Origin: JAHEEL01 sp963715255
GTDB taxonomy: Bacteria > Actinomycetota > Acidimicrobiia > Spongiisociales > UBA5794
Assembly: GCA_963715255.1 (NCBI GenBank)
Contig: CAVQRN010000001.1
Span: 1-60,322, forward strand
DNA: 60,322 nucleotides
Direction of reading: 5' to 3'
Part shown: positions 36,082 to 45,151 of the stretch, piece by piece
Layout of the letters: every line of letters begins with the position of its first letter
How positions within the stretch are numbered: the first letter of the stretch is position 1
Notes under the pieces: generated by a model
What the model was told of the DNA's origin: nothing
Database searches by the model: none
What the model saw: only the letters and a program-made list of their open reading frames with translations
Made by a program: the position numbers and the translations under genes

Positions 36082-36236
36082 TCAGCTGTCGTACACCCTC
36101 ACTGCGGCGATTCGGTAGGTGAACGTTCCACCGGGTGCTTGGTAACTGACCTCGTCCCGGGAGAGGCGCCGAGAAGTGCTTGGCCCAACGGACGCTGAGG
36201 AGAGGCAAGGAGGATGCCGGGGACCGATCCCGGGTC
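36082..36236 (-). pseudogene. GreA/GreB C-terminal domain remnant
   Basis: On the minus strand the region reads DPGSVPGILLASPQRPLGQA then LLGASPG in one frame, and DEVSYQAPGGTFTYRIAAVR then VYDS-stop in another. This is the C-terminal FKBP-like domain of Gre transcript-cleavage factors (LGRALLG...GDEV...APGG). The coiled-coil N terminus is absent and one shift lies near 36170. Dead fragment. Confidence 0.6.
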
Positions 36237-36289
36237 TAGAATCTACTCAACCAGCCGACACGCGCCCATGAGCCAAAGGAACGTCCCAC

Positions 36290-37750
36290 ATGGTCACTTC
36301 GAGTGAGACAAACGATCGGGGTTCCGACACCTCGGAGAACGAATTGGCGCAGCTACGCAGCGAGAACGAAGCTCTTCGCTCGCGCATCACCACACGAGCG
36401 CGTTGGCGACGGTGGCTGACGGTCGTCCTGGTCTTCTTGACCGCCCTGTCTGTCGTCGCCACTACGGTTGCGGTGTGGGCGCACGAGACGGTCTTCGACA
36501 CCGACAGATTCATGGAGACGGTGCAGCCGGCCCTTGACGACCCTGCCCTCTACACCGCATTGAGCGAGCGGATTTCGGACGAGGTCATCGTGGCGCTCGG
36601 TCTCGAGGCACGGATCTCGGCCACGCTCACCGGTGTCGACGAGTACCTCTCGCAAACACTGCTCGAGGCGCTCGATGTCAGCGACCGGGGTCAGGCAGTA
36701 CTCGATCGCTTCGATCGGCCTTCGCTTGCCGTCCTCGCGGCTCCGATCGCCAACGCAATCGAGACTCGTATCACCGAGATCGTCGACTCGTTCATCACGT
36801 CGGACGAGTTCAGAGGGCGATTCACCTATCTCGTGGAGCAGGCCCACACAGCCGGCGTCGCGCTGCTCCGCAACGACCTTGTCGAACTCCCGAACGTGTA
36901 CATCGAGAACGGCGAGGTGCGCCTCAACCTGGTTCCAGCCATCACCGACGCTCTGCGCCGCGTAGCGGACGAGATCAGGGACTTCCTCCCAGACGTCACG
37001 CTCCCGGACGTAATCTCGGACGGTGTCGACGCTGGCAGACAACAGCTGGCCGAGGCCGTGAACGCCCAACTACCTGAGGACTTCGGCCAGGTAACCCTGC
37101 TCAGCGAGCAGAACCTGATCGAAGCCCAGGACGCGGCACACCGGCTCGACCAGTTCGTCTGGCTGCTCGTGCTGCTCACCATCACTCTGATGGCTGTCAC
37201 CGTTGCGGTCTCCTCGACTCGTCGGAGGACCGTCATCCAATTGTCGCTCGGGGTCGTTGGCGGCATGGTGATCGGGCTCGCTGCGGTGCGGCGCCTCGAA
37301 TCGGCAATCGTGGAGCAGATATCGAACCCCAACGGCCGAGCGGCAGGGAGCTCGCTCCTCGGCGAGGTGGTCTCGAGCCTGCGATCCGTGGCGGTCGTCG
37401 TCGTAGTCGCCGCCGTGATCGTTGCCGTTGCCGCCTACCTTCTCGGACGGCCAGCCTGGATCGCCGGCCTCTCCGATCGGTTGAGGAGCGAGAGTACCTC
37501 CGAACCCGGCGGCAGCGACCTTGACCGGTGGATCGCCGCCCGCCACGACGCGCTGAGGATCGTGGGGATCGCCGTCGCGGTGATCATCCTGTTCATCACC
37601 GGCATCAACCTGTTCCCGGTGGTCGTGGTCGCCGCTCTTCTCGCCTTGTACCTGTGGGCAATCTCGGCAGCAACACAAAGGACCGCTGACGACGAGCCGG
37701 CATTGGGTGACGTCGACGAACCGCACGACCATGCCGAAGTGACACGATGA
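36290..37750 (+). CDS. Actinobacterial multi-helix membrane protein, function unknown
   Basis: 486 residues. A short coiled coil (ELAQLRSENEALRSRI, ~20-35) precedes helix 1 (VVLVFLTALSVVATTVAVWA, ~46-66). A large extracytoplasmic domain follows (~70-285), with repeated helical phrases such as MVETVQPALDDPALYTALSE-like segments. Then come a cluster of helices at ~287-310, 318-335, 363-385 and 420-450, and an acidic tail. I recognise the type from actinobacterial genomes but know no function. ATG 36290 is confirmed by the partial duplicate at 33271. It stands alone, with a poorly coding gap of 590 bp after it (37751-38342). Confidence 0.75.
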   Translation: MVTSSETNDRGSDTSENELAQLRSENEALRSRITTRARWRRWLTVVLVFLTALSVVATTVAVWAHETVFDTDRFMETVQPALDDPALYTALSERISDEVIVALGLEARISATLTGVDEYLSQTLLEALDVSDRGQAVLDRFDRPSLAVLAAPIANAIETRITEIVDSFITSDEFRGRFTYLVEQAHTAGVALLRNDLVELPNVYIENGEVRLNLVPAITDALRRVADEIRDFLPDVTLPDVISDGVDAGRQQLAEAVNAQLPEDFGQVTLLSEQNLIEAQDAAHRLDQFVWLLVLLTITLMAVTVAVSSTRRRTVIQLSLGVVGGMVIGLAAVRRLESAIVEQISNPNGRAAGSSLLGEVVSSLRSVAVVVVVAAVIVAVAAYLLGRPAWIAGLSDRLRSESTSEPGGSDLDRWIAARHDALRIVGIAVAVIILFITGINLFPVVVVAALLALYLWAISAATQRTADDEPALGDVDEPHDHAEVTR

Positions 37751-38342
37751 CACTCCCCTCATCGAGCACTCAGCAATAGGAAGCGCTGCTCGAGATAGTG
37801 ATGGGGTCCGACACGGATGTCGGGTCCGTTCGGCAGGCACTGGAATCGGATTGCCTCGGCGGCCAGAGCCGTTGGGACGCGTTCTACGACAGCCTGGACT
37901 TGACGTTGAACGTGCCCGAGTCGTGGTGACGACAAGGCGGATCTTGGGTGGTCGAGGCGATACCGTCGTCACACTGTCCCCCGTCCTTCCCGCTCAGGTC
38001 TCACGGCACATGCGCATGCGCCGAGCCTCGACGTGGAGGTCGACGCGATGCCGGTAGCAATCGTCACCTCGGCATCCATGAAGGAGAGCACGACCGGCTT
38101 GAGCGGACACCGACCCACACGGTTCGGGTCACGACCGGCTCGTGCGGTCGACGCGATGAAGCCGGAGGATTCGGCATGGCACGCTCGACAATGATCCAGG
38201 CGGACGTGACAGCGCCTCCGCACGAATCACCCGCAACCAGACGGCGGGTAATCTGGTGCGGAACTCTCTATTGCGTCACATCTGTGAAACGCACGGAGAG
38301 GACCGACATCACGGACACCATGGCAGACCGAGGAGACCGAGC

Positions 38343-41109
38343 GTGACCACGTCCGAGCAGATCATCACCGAAGCACCCTGGTATGCACTGTCGGCGGATG
38401 ACACCGTCGCCCGCCTCGCGGTGGAGGCTGGGAATGGGCTCGATGCAGATGAGGTCCGGCGCCGTCTGACGCAGTACGGGCAGAACGAGATCACCGTCGA
38501 ACCGCCTCCAACGCTCTGGGAAGTGGCGAAGGGCCAGCTACTCAACCCCATGAACATCATGTTGCTCATCGTCAGCATCGCCAGCTTCGCGATCGGACAA
38601 ATACCGACGGGTGCCATCGTCATGGCGCTGGTTCTATTCAACGTGATCATGGGAACCAACCAGGAGCGCAAGGCGATGGCCAGCGTCGAGGCGCTCGCCC
38701 AGCTCCAGGTGCCCATCGCCCGGGTTCGACGGTCCGGTCGGGTCGAGGAGGTGGATTCGGTCGGGCTCGTGCCTGGCGACATCGTGCTGCTCGAGGCCGG
38801 CGACCTCGTACCGGCAGATGCCGCGTATCGTCACGTCGGCATCTCTCGAGGTCCAGGAGGCTGCCCTCACCGGCGAGAGCGCACCGATCGCCAAGGACGC
38901 AGCGACCCTCCCCGCAGGCGAGACGGCGCTCGGCGACCGCACGAATCTCGTGTTCCAGAACACCCAGGTCACGCGGGGCTCGGCGACCGTCGTCGTGGTT
39001 GCCACCGGCGAGTCCACGCAGATGGGTCAGATCGCCGACATGGTTACGGCGACGAAGCGCACGAAGTCGCCGCTACAACGCGAGCTCGACAGCCTCACCA
39101 AGCTCTTCGGCTTCCTCGCTTGGGGTGCCGTTGCCATCATCGCGATCTTCGGGATCGCCCGCGGCATGGAGAGCGAGACTCTGGTCCTGTTGTGTGTCTC
39201 GACAGCGATCTCGGCCATCCCGACGGGTCTGCCGACGTTCGTCCAACTGATGCTGTCGTCGGGCGCCCAGCGACTCGCCGAGAACAAAGCGGTGGTCAAG
39301 TCGCTCACCGATGTCGAGACGCTCGGTGGTACGACGGTCATCAACAGCGACAAGACCGGAACGCTGACGATGAACGCCATGACGGCGACGACGATGCTGA
39401 CCGGCGGCGCGTGGTACAAGATCGGCGGCGGCGGTTACAGCAAGACCGGCGCGATCACGGGTGCCGCAGGCGAGCCGACACCGGATTTCACTCGATTGGG
39501 ACTCGGTCTCGTGCTGTGCAGCGACGCGACGGTGGCCGATGACGAGTCGATCATCGGCGACCCGACCGAAGCGGCGCTCGTCGTCCTTGCCGCCAAGGTC
39601 GGTGTCGACGCCGAGGAGACACGCCGGACGCTGCCCCGGCGGACGATGGTGCCGTTCGATTCCGAATACAAGTTCATGGCGACGTTCCACGACCGCCCTG
39701 ACTGGTTCTCGGGAGGCGTCCTCCACGAGCCCCACTTCATCAGTGTGAAGGGTGCGCCGGACATCGTCATCGATCGATGCACGTCGGCGCTGTGGCACGG
39801 CGGTCAGGTCTCGATGGAGCAGGTGCGAGAAGAGTTCCTCGATGCGAACCGGCAGTTGTCCGAGCGTGGGCTGCGCGTGCTCGCGTTCGCTGCTCGCGAC
39901 CTCCCGGATGAGGCGATGACGGCAGCACTGGACGACCCGATGGGCGCGGTGCAGGACCTCATGCTGGTTTCCCTCGTCGGCATTATCGACCCGCTGCGCG
40001 CGGAGGCCGTCGACGCCGTTCGCATCGCCTTCTCCGCAGGCATCGACGTGCGGATGATCACCGGCGACCACACCGTGACCGCCCGGGCGATCGCCGACGA
40101 GCTTGGACTCGGACCCGGGGTGATCACGGGGACCGAACTCTCCCACCTGAGCGACGCCGATGTGATCGAACAACTCCCGCAGTTGCACGTCTTCGGCCGC
40201 GTCGCCCCCGAGGACAAAGTCCGCCTCGCCCGGCTGATGCAGGAGGCCGGCGAGGTCGTAGCAATGACCGGCGATGCCGTCAACGACGCTGCCGCTCTGA
40301 AACAGGCCGATGTCGGTGTGGCCATGGGGAGCGGCTCAGAGGTGACGAAGCAGGCGGCCAAGCTCATACTCACCGACGACAACTTCGCCACGCTCATTCA
40401 CGCCGTCGACCTCGGGCGCGACATCTATCGTCGAATCTCGTCGTATGTGAAGTTGCAGCTCACGATCCTGTCCTCGGTATTGCAGCTGATGCTGCTCGCG
40501 ACGATCCTCAACATCAACGGAGGCGTGGCTCTGTTCCCGATGCAGTTGCTGTTCGCCAAGTTCTTCGTCGTGGCAACCGTGGTCGTCGGGTTCATCGTCG
40601 ATGTGCCCGACCCCGGCGTCATGCAACGCCCCCCACGCACGCCAGGTTCGAAGATCGCCAGTGGCGCACAGGCCACGCGCTGGGTGATCAGCGGCTTCAT
40701 CATCGCCGGCTCGGCGCTCGCCCTATTGTCGTGGGGCCCCGATGAGCCAAGCACGACCGCGCCGTCGGTCTCGATGACGATGGCATTCGCAGTTGTCGCC
40801 CTGAGCGCCGTCAACATGGGGCTCGTCATGCGGCGCGAACGGCAGGCTCCGTGGTCTTCGCCGGTGTTCCCCTTCCTCGGCTGGATCATGCTCGGCTGGG
40901 CCCTCACCTGGGGTGCAGTGGAACTGAACATGCTGCAACGGCTCCTCGACACGGTCGCGCTCACGGGTCCACAGTGGGCCCTCGTCCTCGGACTGTCGCT
41001 CGTCTCGCCGTTGGTTGTCGCAGCCGACAAGGCCGTGCAGATCCATCGCCTCAACCAGGCGCAGCACGCGGACCAGGAGGCTGCAGACACCGTCAAAACC
41101 GCTGCCTGA
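38343..41109 (+). pseudogene. P2-type cation-transporting ATPase, one frameshift
   Basis: About 920 codons from GTG 38343 (GAGGAG upstream). Cation_ATPase_N (APWYALSADDTVARLA), then actuator domain with EAALTGESAP, phosphorylation motif NSDKTGTLTMN, and hinge region AMTGDAVNDAAALKQADVGV, then six C-terminal helices. One extra base near 38819-38821 (GATGCCGCG, expected GATGCGCG) shifts the frame between PAD and RIVTSASLEV. TM4 reads AISAIPTGLPTF where Ca2+ pumps have IPEGLP, and the hinge has GDAVNDAA instead of GDGVNDAP. The transported ion is therefore uncertain. All other regions are intact, so an assembly error is quite possible. Confidence 0.88.
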
Positions 41110-41229
41110 AGACCGGCGCGACAACCGAGGAGTTGCTGGAGCGAATCAGAGGTGTGGGTACGATCGGCTACCTCGGGACCGTAGTGCCCACGGCAGACGA
41201 CACGACCGAGCCCCATCAGCAGATCCGCC

Positions 41230-41468
41230 GTCAGCGACTCCAGAATTGCGCCGGATCGCTGGCGAATGGGTCCGGAGCCTTTCTGCGGGCACCGATCAGC
41301 ATGGTGTTCATTGCAGCGGTCGCGCTCGCTCTCGGCGCCGAGACGACCGCCCCGGTGGCCGTCGCCGTAGTCACCTCGTATCTCATCGTCGCCGGTGTCC
41401 GCTACGCACTGTCGAAGCGGAAAGCCGCAACGGGAGACCCCACACCTGCCGAAGCATCAGGCGGCTGA
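41230..41468 (+). pseudogene. Possible C-terminal remnant of a ClC-type channel
   Basis: Ends in frame with GAFLRAPISMVFIAAVALAL, then VAVAVVTSYLIVAGVRYALS and a polar tail. The RAP[IL] plus paired hydrophobic helices resemble the end of a ClC chloride channel/transporter. No start or earlier domains are visible directly after the ATPase stop. Weak call; a short unrelated membrane protein starting at ATG 41301 is an alternative. 41469-41670 holds nothing recognisable. Confidence 0.35.
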
Positions 41469-41670
41469 ACCGGCCACCCGGCCAACCACCCCAGCGTCGC
41501 CGCCGCCGCTCAGAGCCTCCCCGGCGAACAGCAAATCGATGTCTTTGGCCGGGGGATCCCTGTGGGTGTCAACCTTGCGTGAGACGGCTTGTGTGGGCGT
41601 ATCACTGTGTTGACAGGGCGAGAATGAGGGAATTCCCGGCTGGGCCGTGACGAACCCGGCCGTTGGTGAA

Positions 41671-42393
41671 TCAACGATCCGCTTCGAGCTGTCCCAACGT
41701 CACGAATCGCAACCATTCCGGATACCCACACGCACGATCAAAGGTGAAGCCGAGATCCTCAACCCACGGGGTATGGGCCAGGAGCGTACGCCACGAAGAC
41801 ACCAAAGCATGCTGCCGCCCCAACGTCGGACCGAACGCCTCAAGCGCCAAAGACCACGTATCGACCCCACCCACCGAGACCTCAGCAATCTCAATATCGC
41901 ATCCCGCAAACAGACGATTCGTATGAATCGAAGGAAGAATGACCTCCCGATCAGCCGGCATGAAACTACGAGTAAAGATCACCTTACGAACATCAACCCA
42001 CGGCGTCCCCGACAACTGCCAAATCCCATCACCCTCACCCGGTTCCCACCTACTCCACTCCTCGACCCGACCATCAAGACCACCCCCAAGACTCAACGAC
42101 AAGCCGAGTGTCCGACGCACCTTGACCTCAAGCGTCTTCCCATAGCGACGCTTCACCCCAATATCATCGAGTCCGTGCAACTGGTACGTATCGAGCCGTT
42201 CCTCAACGCTACCCACCGTCCGTCCCCCCGTGAACCAAGCCTGAACATCCGACGGAATCGAACCGCGAGCGAACCAGCGGACCTCAGACGTGTGGAACAG
42301 ACCCGCCGTATCCCCACCAGAACCTGCTCCAACCCCCAACGCGTCAACCCCAGATCGATCCTCCAACTGGTCCATAGCGTTTCTCCCCGTCAT
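41671..42393 (-). CDS. Uncharacterised protein, CYTH-like pattern
   Basis: 240 residues from 42393; ATG 42375 (MDQLEDRSG) is an alternative. After a low-complexity start, EVRWFARGSIPSDVQAWFTG (~37-56), then RLDTYQLHGLDDIGVKRRYG and TLEVKVRRTLG. Alternating charged residues on strands (ExRWF, GVKxRxG, LExKxR) recall the CYTH/triphosphate-tunnel fold, but the canonical ExExK is absent. The second half (WVDVRKVIFTRSFMPADREV) is conserved-looking without motifs. Isolated on its strand. Annotation stays unknown. Confidence 0.65.
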   Translation of the reverse strand: MTGRNAMDQLEDRSGVDALGVGAGSGGDTAGLFHTSEVRWFARGSIPSDVQAWFTGGRTVGSVEERLDTYQLHGLDDIGVKRRYGKTLEVKVRRTLGLSLSLGGGLDGRVEEWSRWEPGEGDGIWQLSGTPWVDVRKVIFTRSFMPADREVILPSIHTNRLFAGCDIEIAEVSVGGVDTWSLALEAFGPTLGRQHALVSSWRTLLAHTPWVEDLGFTFDRACGYPEWLRFVTLGQLEADR

Positions 42394-42589
42394 GGGCAGT
42401 ATTCAACGACTGTCATGATACCGCCCAAACACACCCGCCAACAGGCCGGCCGCCCCGACGAAGCATGCGGCGATTCAGCCTAGACGGTCGTATCGGTGGA
42501 GTTGGCTGGTTGCACCCGACAGAACCACTCGGTCTCCCAACTGTCCGTCCCTGCCGAGTTCGCTCATGGGACACGACCGAAGAGCACAG

Positions 42590-42971
42590 CTAGCGGTCGG
42601 TACGGATCGTCATCGCCTCGGTGTCGCGAGCGAATCGTATGAGCACGCCGCGATTGAGACAATGCCACTTACCGCGGACCATCGATCCTCGTACAGAGGA
42701 TGTTTGCGTCGCGGAGAATCCTGAGGTGCTCGGAGACATTGGACTGGGAGAGGGTCAGTTGAGCGGCGATCTCTCTCACGGAAAGTGGCTTGCACTCTTG
42801 GAAGAACTCAATGATCTCAATGCGGGCAGGGTGGCCCATCGCCTTGGCGATTGCCGCCATCTCCTGCCAGGTGAGTGAAGCCGGATCAATCGGCAGGTCG
42901 TCGTCGAGGCACGGCGGAGGCGGGGGGAGGTCCATGACTTCGAGCGTACTGAGCGATTCTGCTCGTGCCAT
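42590..42971 (-). pseudogene. ArsR-family repressor, one frameshift in the wing
   Basis: Winged-helix regulator of about 126 residues. A Pro-rich leader (MDLPPPPPCLDDD) precedes WQEMAAIAKAMGHPARIEII, recognition helix LSVREIAAQLTLSQSNVSEH and LRILRDANILCTRIDGPR. There a TAA stops the frame at ~42668. Dropping one T continues KWHCLNRGVLIRFARDTEAM to a TAG at 42590, a typical ArsR wing and last helix. No metal-binding Cys pair (ELCVCDL) is present, so it is probably not an arsenic sensor. ATG 42971 or 42935 may be the start. A direct repeat at 42973-43007 lies just upstream. Confidence 0.75.
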
Positions 42972-42972
42972 G

Positions 42973-43007
42973 AGGCCGAAAGGCCGTTCTACGAGGCCGA
43001 AAGACCA
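42973..43007. promoter_or_regulatory. Direct repeat upstream of the ArsR gene
   Basis: GAGGCCGAAAGGCC and GAGGCCGAAAGACC, 21 bp apart start to start (two helical turns), directly before the ArsR start. Possible ArsR operator pair. Confidence 0.45.
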
Positions 43008-43122
43008 TTCAACGTCGATCGGTGGCGGAGTTGTGCGAAGAACTCCGAGGGGTACCCGACATTGCGGCACTCGCAAACGTCAATAGCGTCGCTCGAGTCG
43101 GGGCCTTCCCAGCGGAGTAGTC

Positions 43123-43155
43123 ACCCGCCCACATCGGCTGCGATTTCAGGGGGGG
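43123..43155. repeat. Hairpin-repeat left half joined to an IS30 end
   Basis: CCCGCCCACATCGGC followed by TGCGATTTCAGG. The first part is the left arm and centre of the dispersed palindrome; the second matches the left terminus of the IS30 element at 46698. Remnant of an IS30 insertion in a hairpin copy. Confidence 0.6.
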
Positions 43156-43222
43156 CTTCTTGTTGCTGATCTAGACTTGGCACAGCAAGTAGCATTGGCC
43201 ATTCTCATGAGGTGGGATAGGC

Positions 43223-43681
43223 GTGGCGGAGCTCGTGAATGAAGTCAACCGGGACCGGTTTCTGACGGCTCGCTGGAACAACATCCTCACGCTTTCGTTG
43301 GGTATTCCGGCGCTGGTCTTTGCTTTCGTTGCGCTGATTGGCGGTACCTTCTCTGACCGAGCCGCCTTCATCGGTCTCGTCCTTATCAGCGCCTTCTACT
43401 GAGTAGTCGTGGAGCAGCACTCCGTCATGCGGTTCGCGTGGCTCCGCAAGAAGCAAGGAACCGATGACCCGACGATGAGTAGGACTGCCCGGCTGATCTA
43501 CATTGGCTACAACGTGATCTGGTGGTTGCCGGTAGTGTTGGTAATCCTCGGGGTCTGGTCGTATCGAGCCGGTGCCGTCGGGTTCGTTGTTGTCACCGTC
43601 TTCAGAGCTCTCGCGAATCTGTATCGCAACAATATGCTGCCCATCGAAGCCGCACAGCGATTCCCGCTTCGTTCGCCTTGA
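43223..43681 (+). pseudogene. Membrane protein interrupted by an in-frame TGA
   Basis: From GTG 43223 the frame encodes two helices (ILTLSLGIPALVFAFVALIG, RAAFIGLVLISAFY), then TGA at 43400-43402. It continues in the same frame with VVVEQHSVMRFAWLRKKQGT and two more helices (YNVIWWLPVVLVILGVWSYR, VGFVVVTVFRALANLYRNN) to 43681. A TGG-to-TGA change (Trp60) explains it. Coding character is equal on both sides. About 152 codons in total; family unknown. Not recognised as a selenoprotein context. Confidence 0.6.
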
Positions 43682-43825
43682 ACTTCTACCGTCGCTTCTG
43701 CCGAACGCGGGAGAACCGAGCCGACTACGTAGAAATCAGCGGACGGCTGCTAGCCACAATCCCAAGATCGGCTGTCCCAGCACGACCGGAAGACCCCCCG
43801 CAACACGAGCAATGGGTGACTATCT

Positions 43826-43870
43826 ATGGATCAGAAGGTTGTGGGGGCTCGAGTCCCTCCGGGCGTGCCA
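43826..43870 (+). pseudogene. 3' fragment of a tRNA gene (possible att site)
   Basis: Ends with T arm GGGGG-CTCGAGT-CCCTC (43843-43859), acceptor strand CGGGCGT, one discriminator base and an encoded CCA at 43868-43870; ATCAGAAGGTTG before it resembles an anticodon-arm 3' side with variable loop. The matching 5' acceptor (ACGCCCG) is not found upstream. Likely a tRNA 3' end left by integration of another element. The CCA overlaps the first hairpin repeat. Confidence 0.5.
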
Positions 43871-43895
43871 CTCATGTCGGCACCTGTGGGTGGTG
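43868..43895 (+). repeat. Dispersed hairpin repeat, copy 1
   Basis: CCACTCATG, centre TCGGCACC, TGTGGGTGG. The outer CCAC/GTGG pair differs from consensus on both arms, keeping the pairing. The copy lies upstream of the hydrolase lipoprotein. Confidence 0.6.
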
Positions 43896-43899
43896 TTGG

Positions 43900-43975
43900 C
43901 GCTGTCTAGGCTCCGCAGGTCGTCTGTCGCCTCAGGGGGTCATTGCGTCGCTTCGGCGGATTCCGGTCGCTGGCG
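43900..43975 (-). pseudogene. IS30-family 3'-end remnant
   Basis: GTCGCCTCAGGGGGTCATTG then CGTCGCTTCGGCGG matches, with changes, the last codons and right terminus of the IS30 element (minus-strand reading ...AEATQ-stop). No other part of the transposase remains. The wider gap 43682-44050 holds only this and the tRNA fragment. Confidence 0.5.
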
Positions 43976-44050
43976 TGTCGCCCACCCCCTGCGGTCGATG
44001 GTCTACACAGGCGAAGGGCCTGACGAGCCTGACGAATTGAGGGGGTCCTC

Positions 44051-45022
44051 ATGATGCGTTCGCGACCTCTACGTTGGATCACATCGCTTGCCGCAGTTGT
44101 GCTGCTCTTGCCGGGATGCGGCAACACCGACGACGCCGATGCCAACACGATGCTTGCGGCAACGAGCACGACCGTTCCAGCGACGACGACCACAGTCGGG
44201 GCGACCGCCACGACCCCCCCGGCCGTCACCGCCCCGCTGGAAGACCTCGGTCCGTTCGAAGTGATCACCACGACTGACGCCTCGATGCCACGTCCGCATC
44301 TCGAGGAGTTCGGAATGGTTGGTTTGTGGTGGCCTTCAGATGAGCGTCTCATGACGAATCCGGAGGTGCCGCTCGTCGTCCTTGTGCCCGGTGGTGGTTG
44401 GGTGTCAGCCGATCCCACGGGTCTGGTCCCCCTCGCTGAGGCACTCGCCGACGCGGGAGCGATCGCGGCGACGATCACGTACCGCACCGCCACCGACGAT
44501 GTGTTCTTCCCGGTCCCGGCTCAAGACGTTGCCTGTGCGGTGGCACACGCAACAGCGGTGGCTCGCTCGTCGGGGCATGATCCCGGGGAGGTGATCGTCC
44601 TGGGCCACTCCTCGGGTGCTCAGCTCGGGGTCCTCACCGCGCTGCGACCGCTCGACTTCTCCTCAGACTGCGAGGACCCGGCGGTCATACCCGACCGATT
44701 CATCGGACTCGCCGGTCCATACGACGTGGTCCAAGCGCAACGCTTCGCCGTCGATCTCTTCGGCCCGGGCAACACAGACACCAACGCTTGGACCGACGGC
44801 AATCCGATCGACCACGCCGACCAACAGCCAGAACTCGACGTGCTCCTCATCCACGGCACCGGTGACCGAACTGTGCCGATCGAGTTCACCGAGGCATTCG
44901 CCGAAGCCCTCACCGACGGCGGCCACGCCACCGACACCATCTACCCGGACGGTATCGATCATCACACCGTGTACTCGGCCGAGATCGCCGCGCCACTCAT
45001 CACCTCGTGGCTCGACCTCTAA
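44051..45022 (+). CDS. Lipoprotein alpha/beta hydrolase (carboxylesterase type)
   Basis: 323 residues. Signal peptide with lipobox LLLPGCGNT (Cys ~22) and a Thr/Ala-rich linker typical of surface lipoproteins. The hydrolase domain has oxyanion-hole HGG-like VPGGGWVSADPTG, nucleophile elbow VLGHSSGAQLG (Ser ~195), Asp in IHGTGDRTVPIEF and His in GIDHHTVYSAEI. Resembles BD-FAE/acetyl-esterase types; substrate unknown. The lead ATG pair follows GAGGGGGTC. It is enclosed by hairpin copies at 43868 and 45039 with no other gene between them, like a cassette. Confidence 0.85.
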   Translation: MMRSRPLRWITSLAAVVLLLPGCGNTDDADANTMLAATSTTVPATTTTVGATATTPPAVTAPLEDLGPFEVITTTDASMPRPHLEEFGMVGLWWPSDERLMTNPEVPLVVLVPGGGWVSADPTGLVPLAEALADAGAIAATITYRTATDDVFFPVPAQDVACAVAHATAVARSSGHDPGEVIVLGHSSGAQLGVLTALRPLDFSSDCEDPAVIPDRFIGLAGPYDVVQAQRFAVDLFGPGNTDTNAWTDGNPIDHADQQPELDVLLIHGTGDRTVPIEFTEAFAEALTDGGHATDTIYPDGIDHHTVYSAEIAAPLITSWLDL

Positions 45023-45038
45023 CCCGACCCGCAAACAT

Positions 45039-45064
45039 CCGACCATATCGACACCTATGGGTGG
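45039..45064 (+). repeat. Dispersed hairpin repeat, copy 2
   Basis: CCGACCATA, centre TCGACACC, TATGGGTGG; 17 bp after the hydrolase stop. Confidence 0.6.
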
Positions 45065-45151
45065 TGTAGGGATTGCCATCGTGGGAACCTTCGGTGGCCT
45101 CGTCAGCGTCCCATCTTCGAGCAATGATTCGCCAATCGGACGGAGAGATCT

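Noticed and set aside
37070..37972. 300-codon minus-strand frame
   Set aside because: His/Arg/Asp-rich shadow of the membrane protein gene at 36290; the true frame has clear helices.
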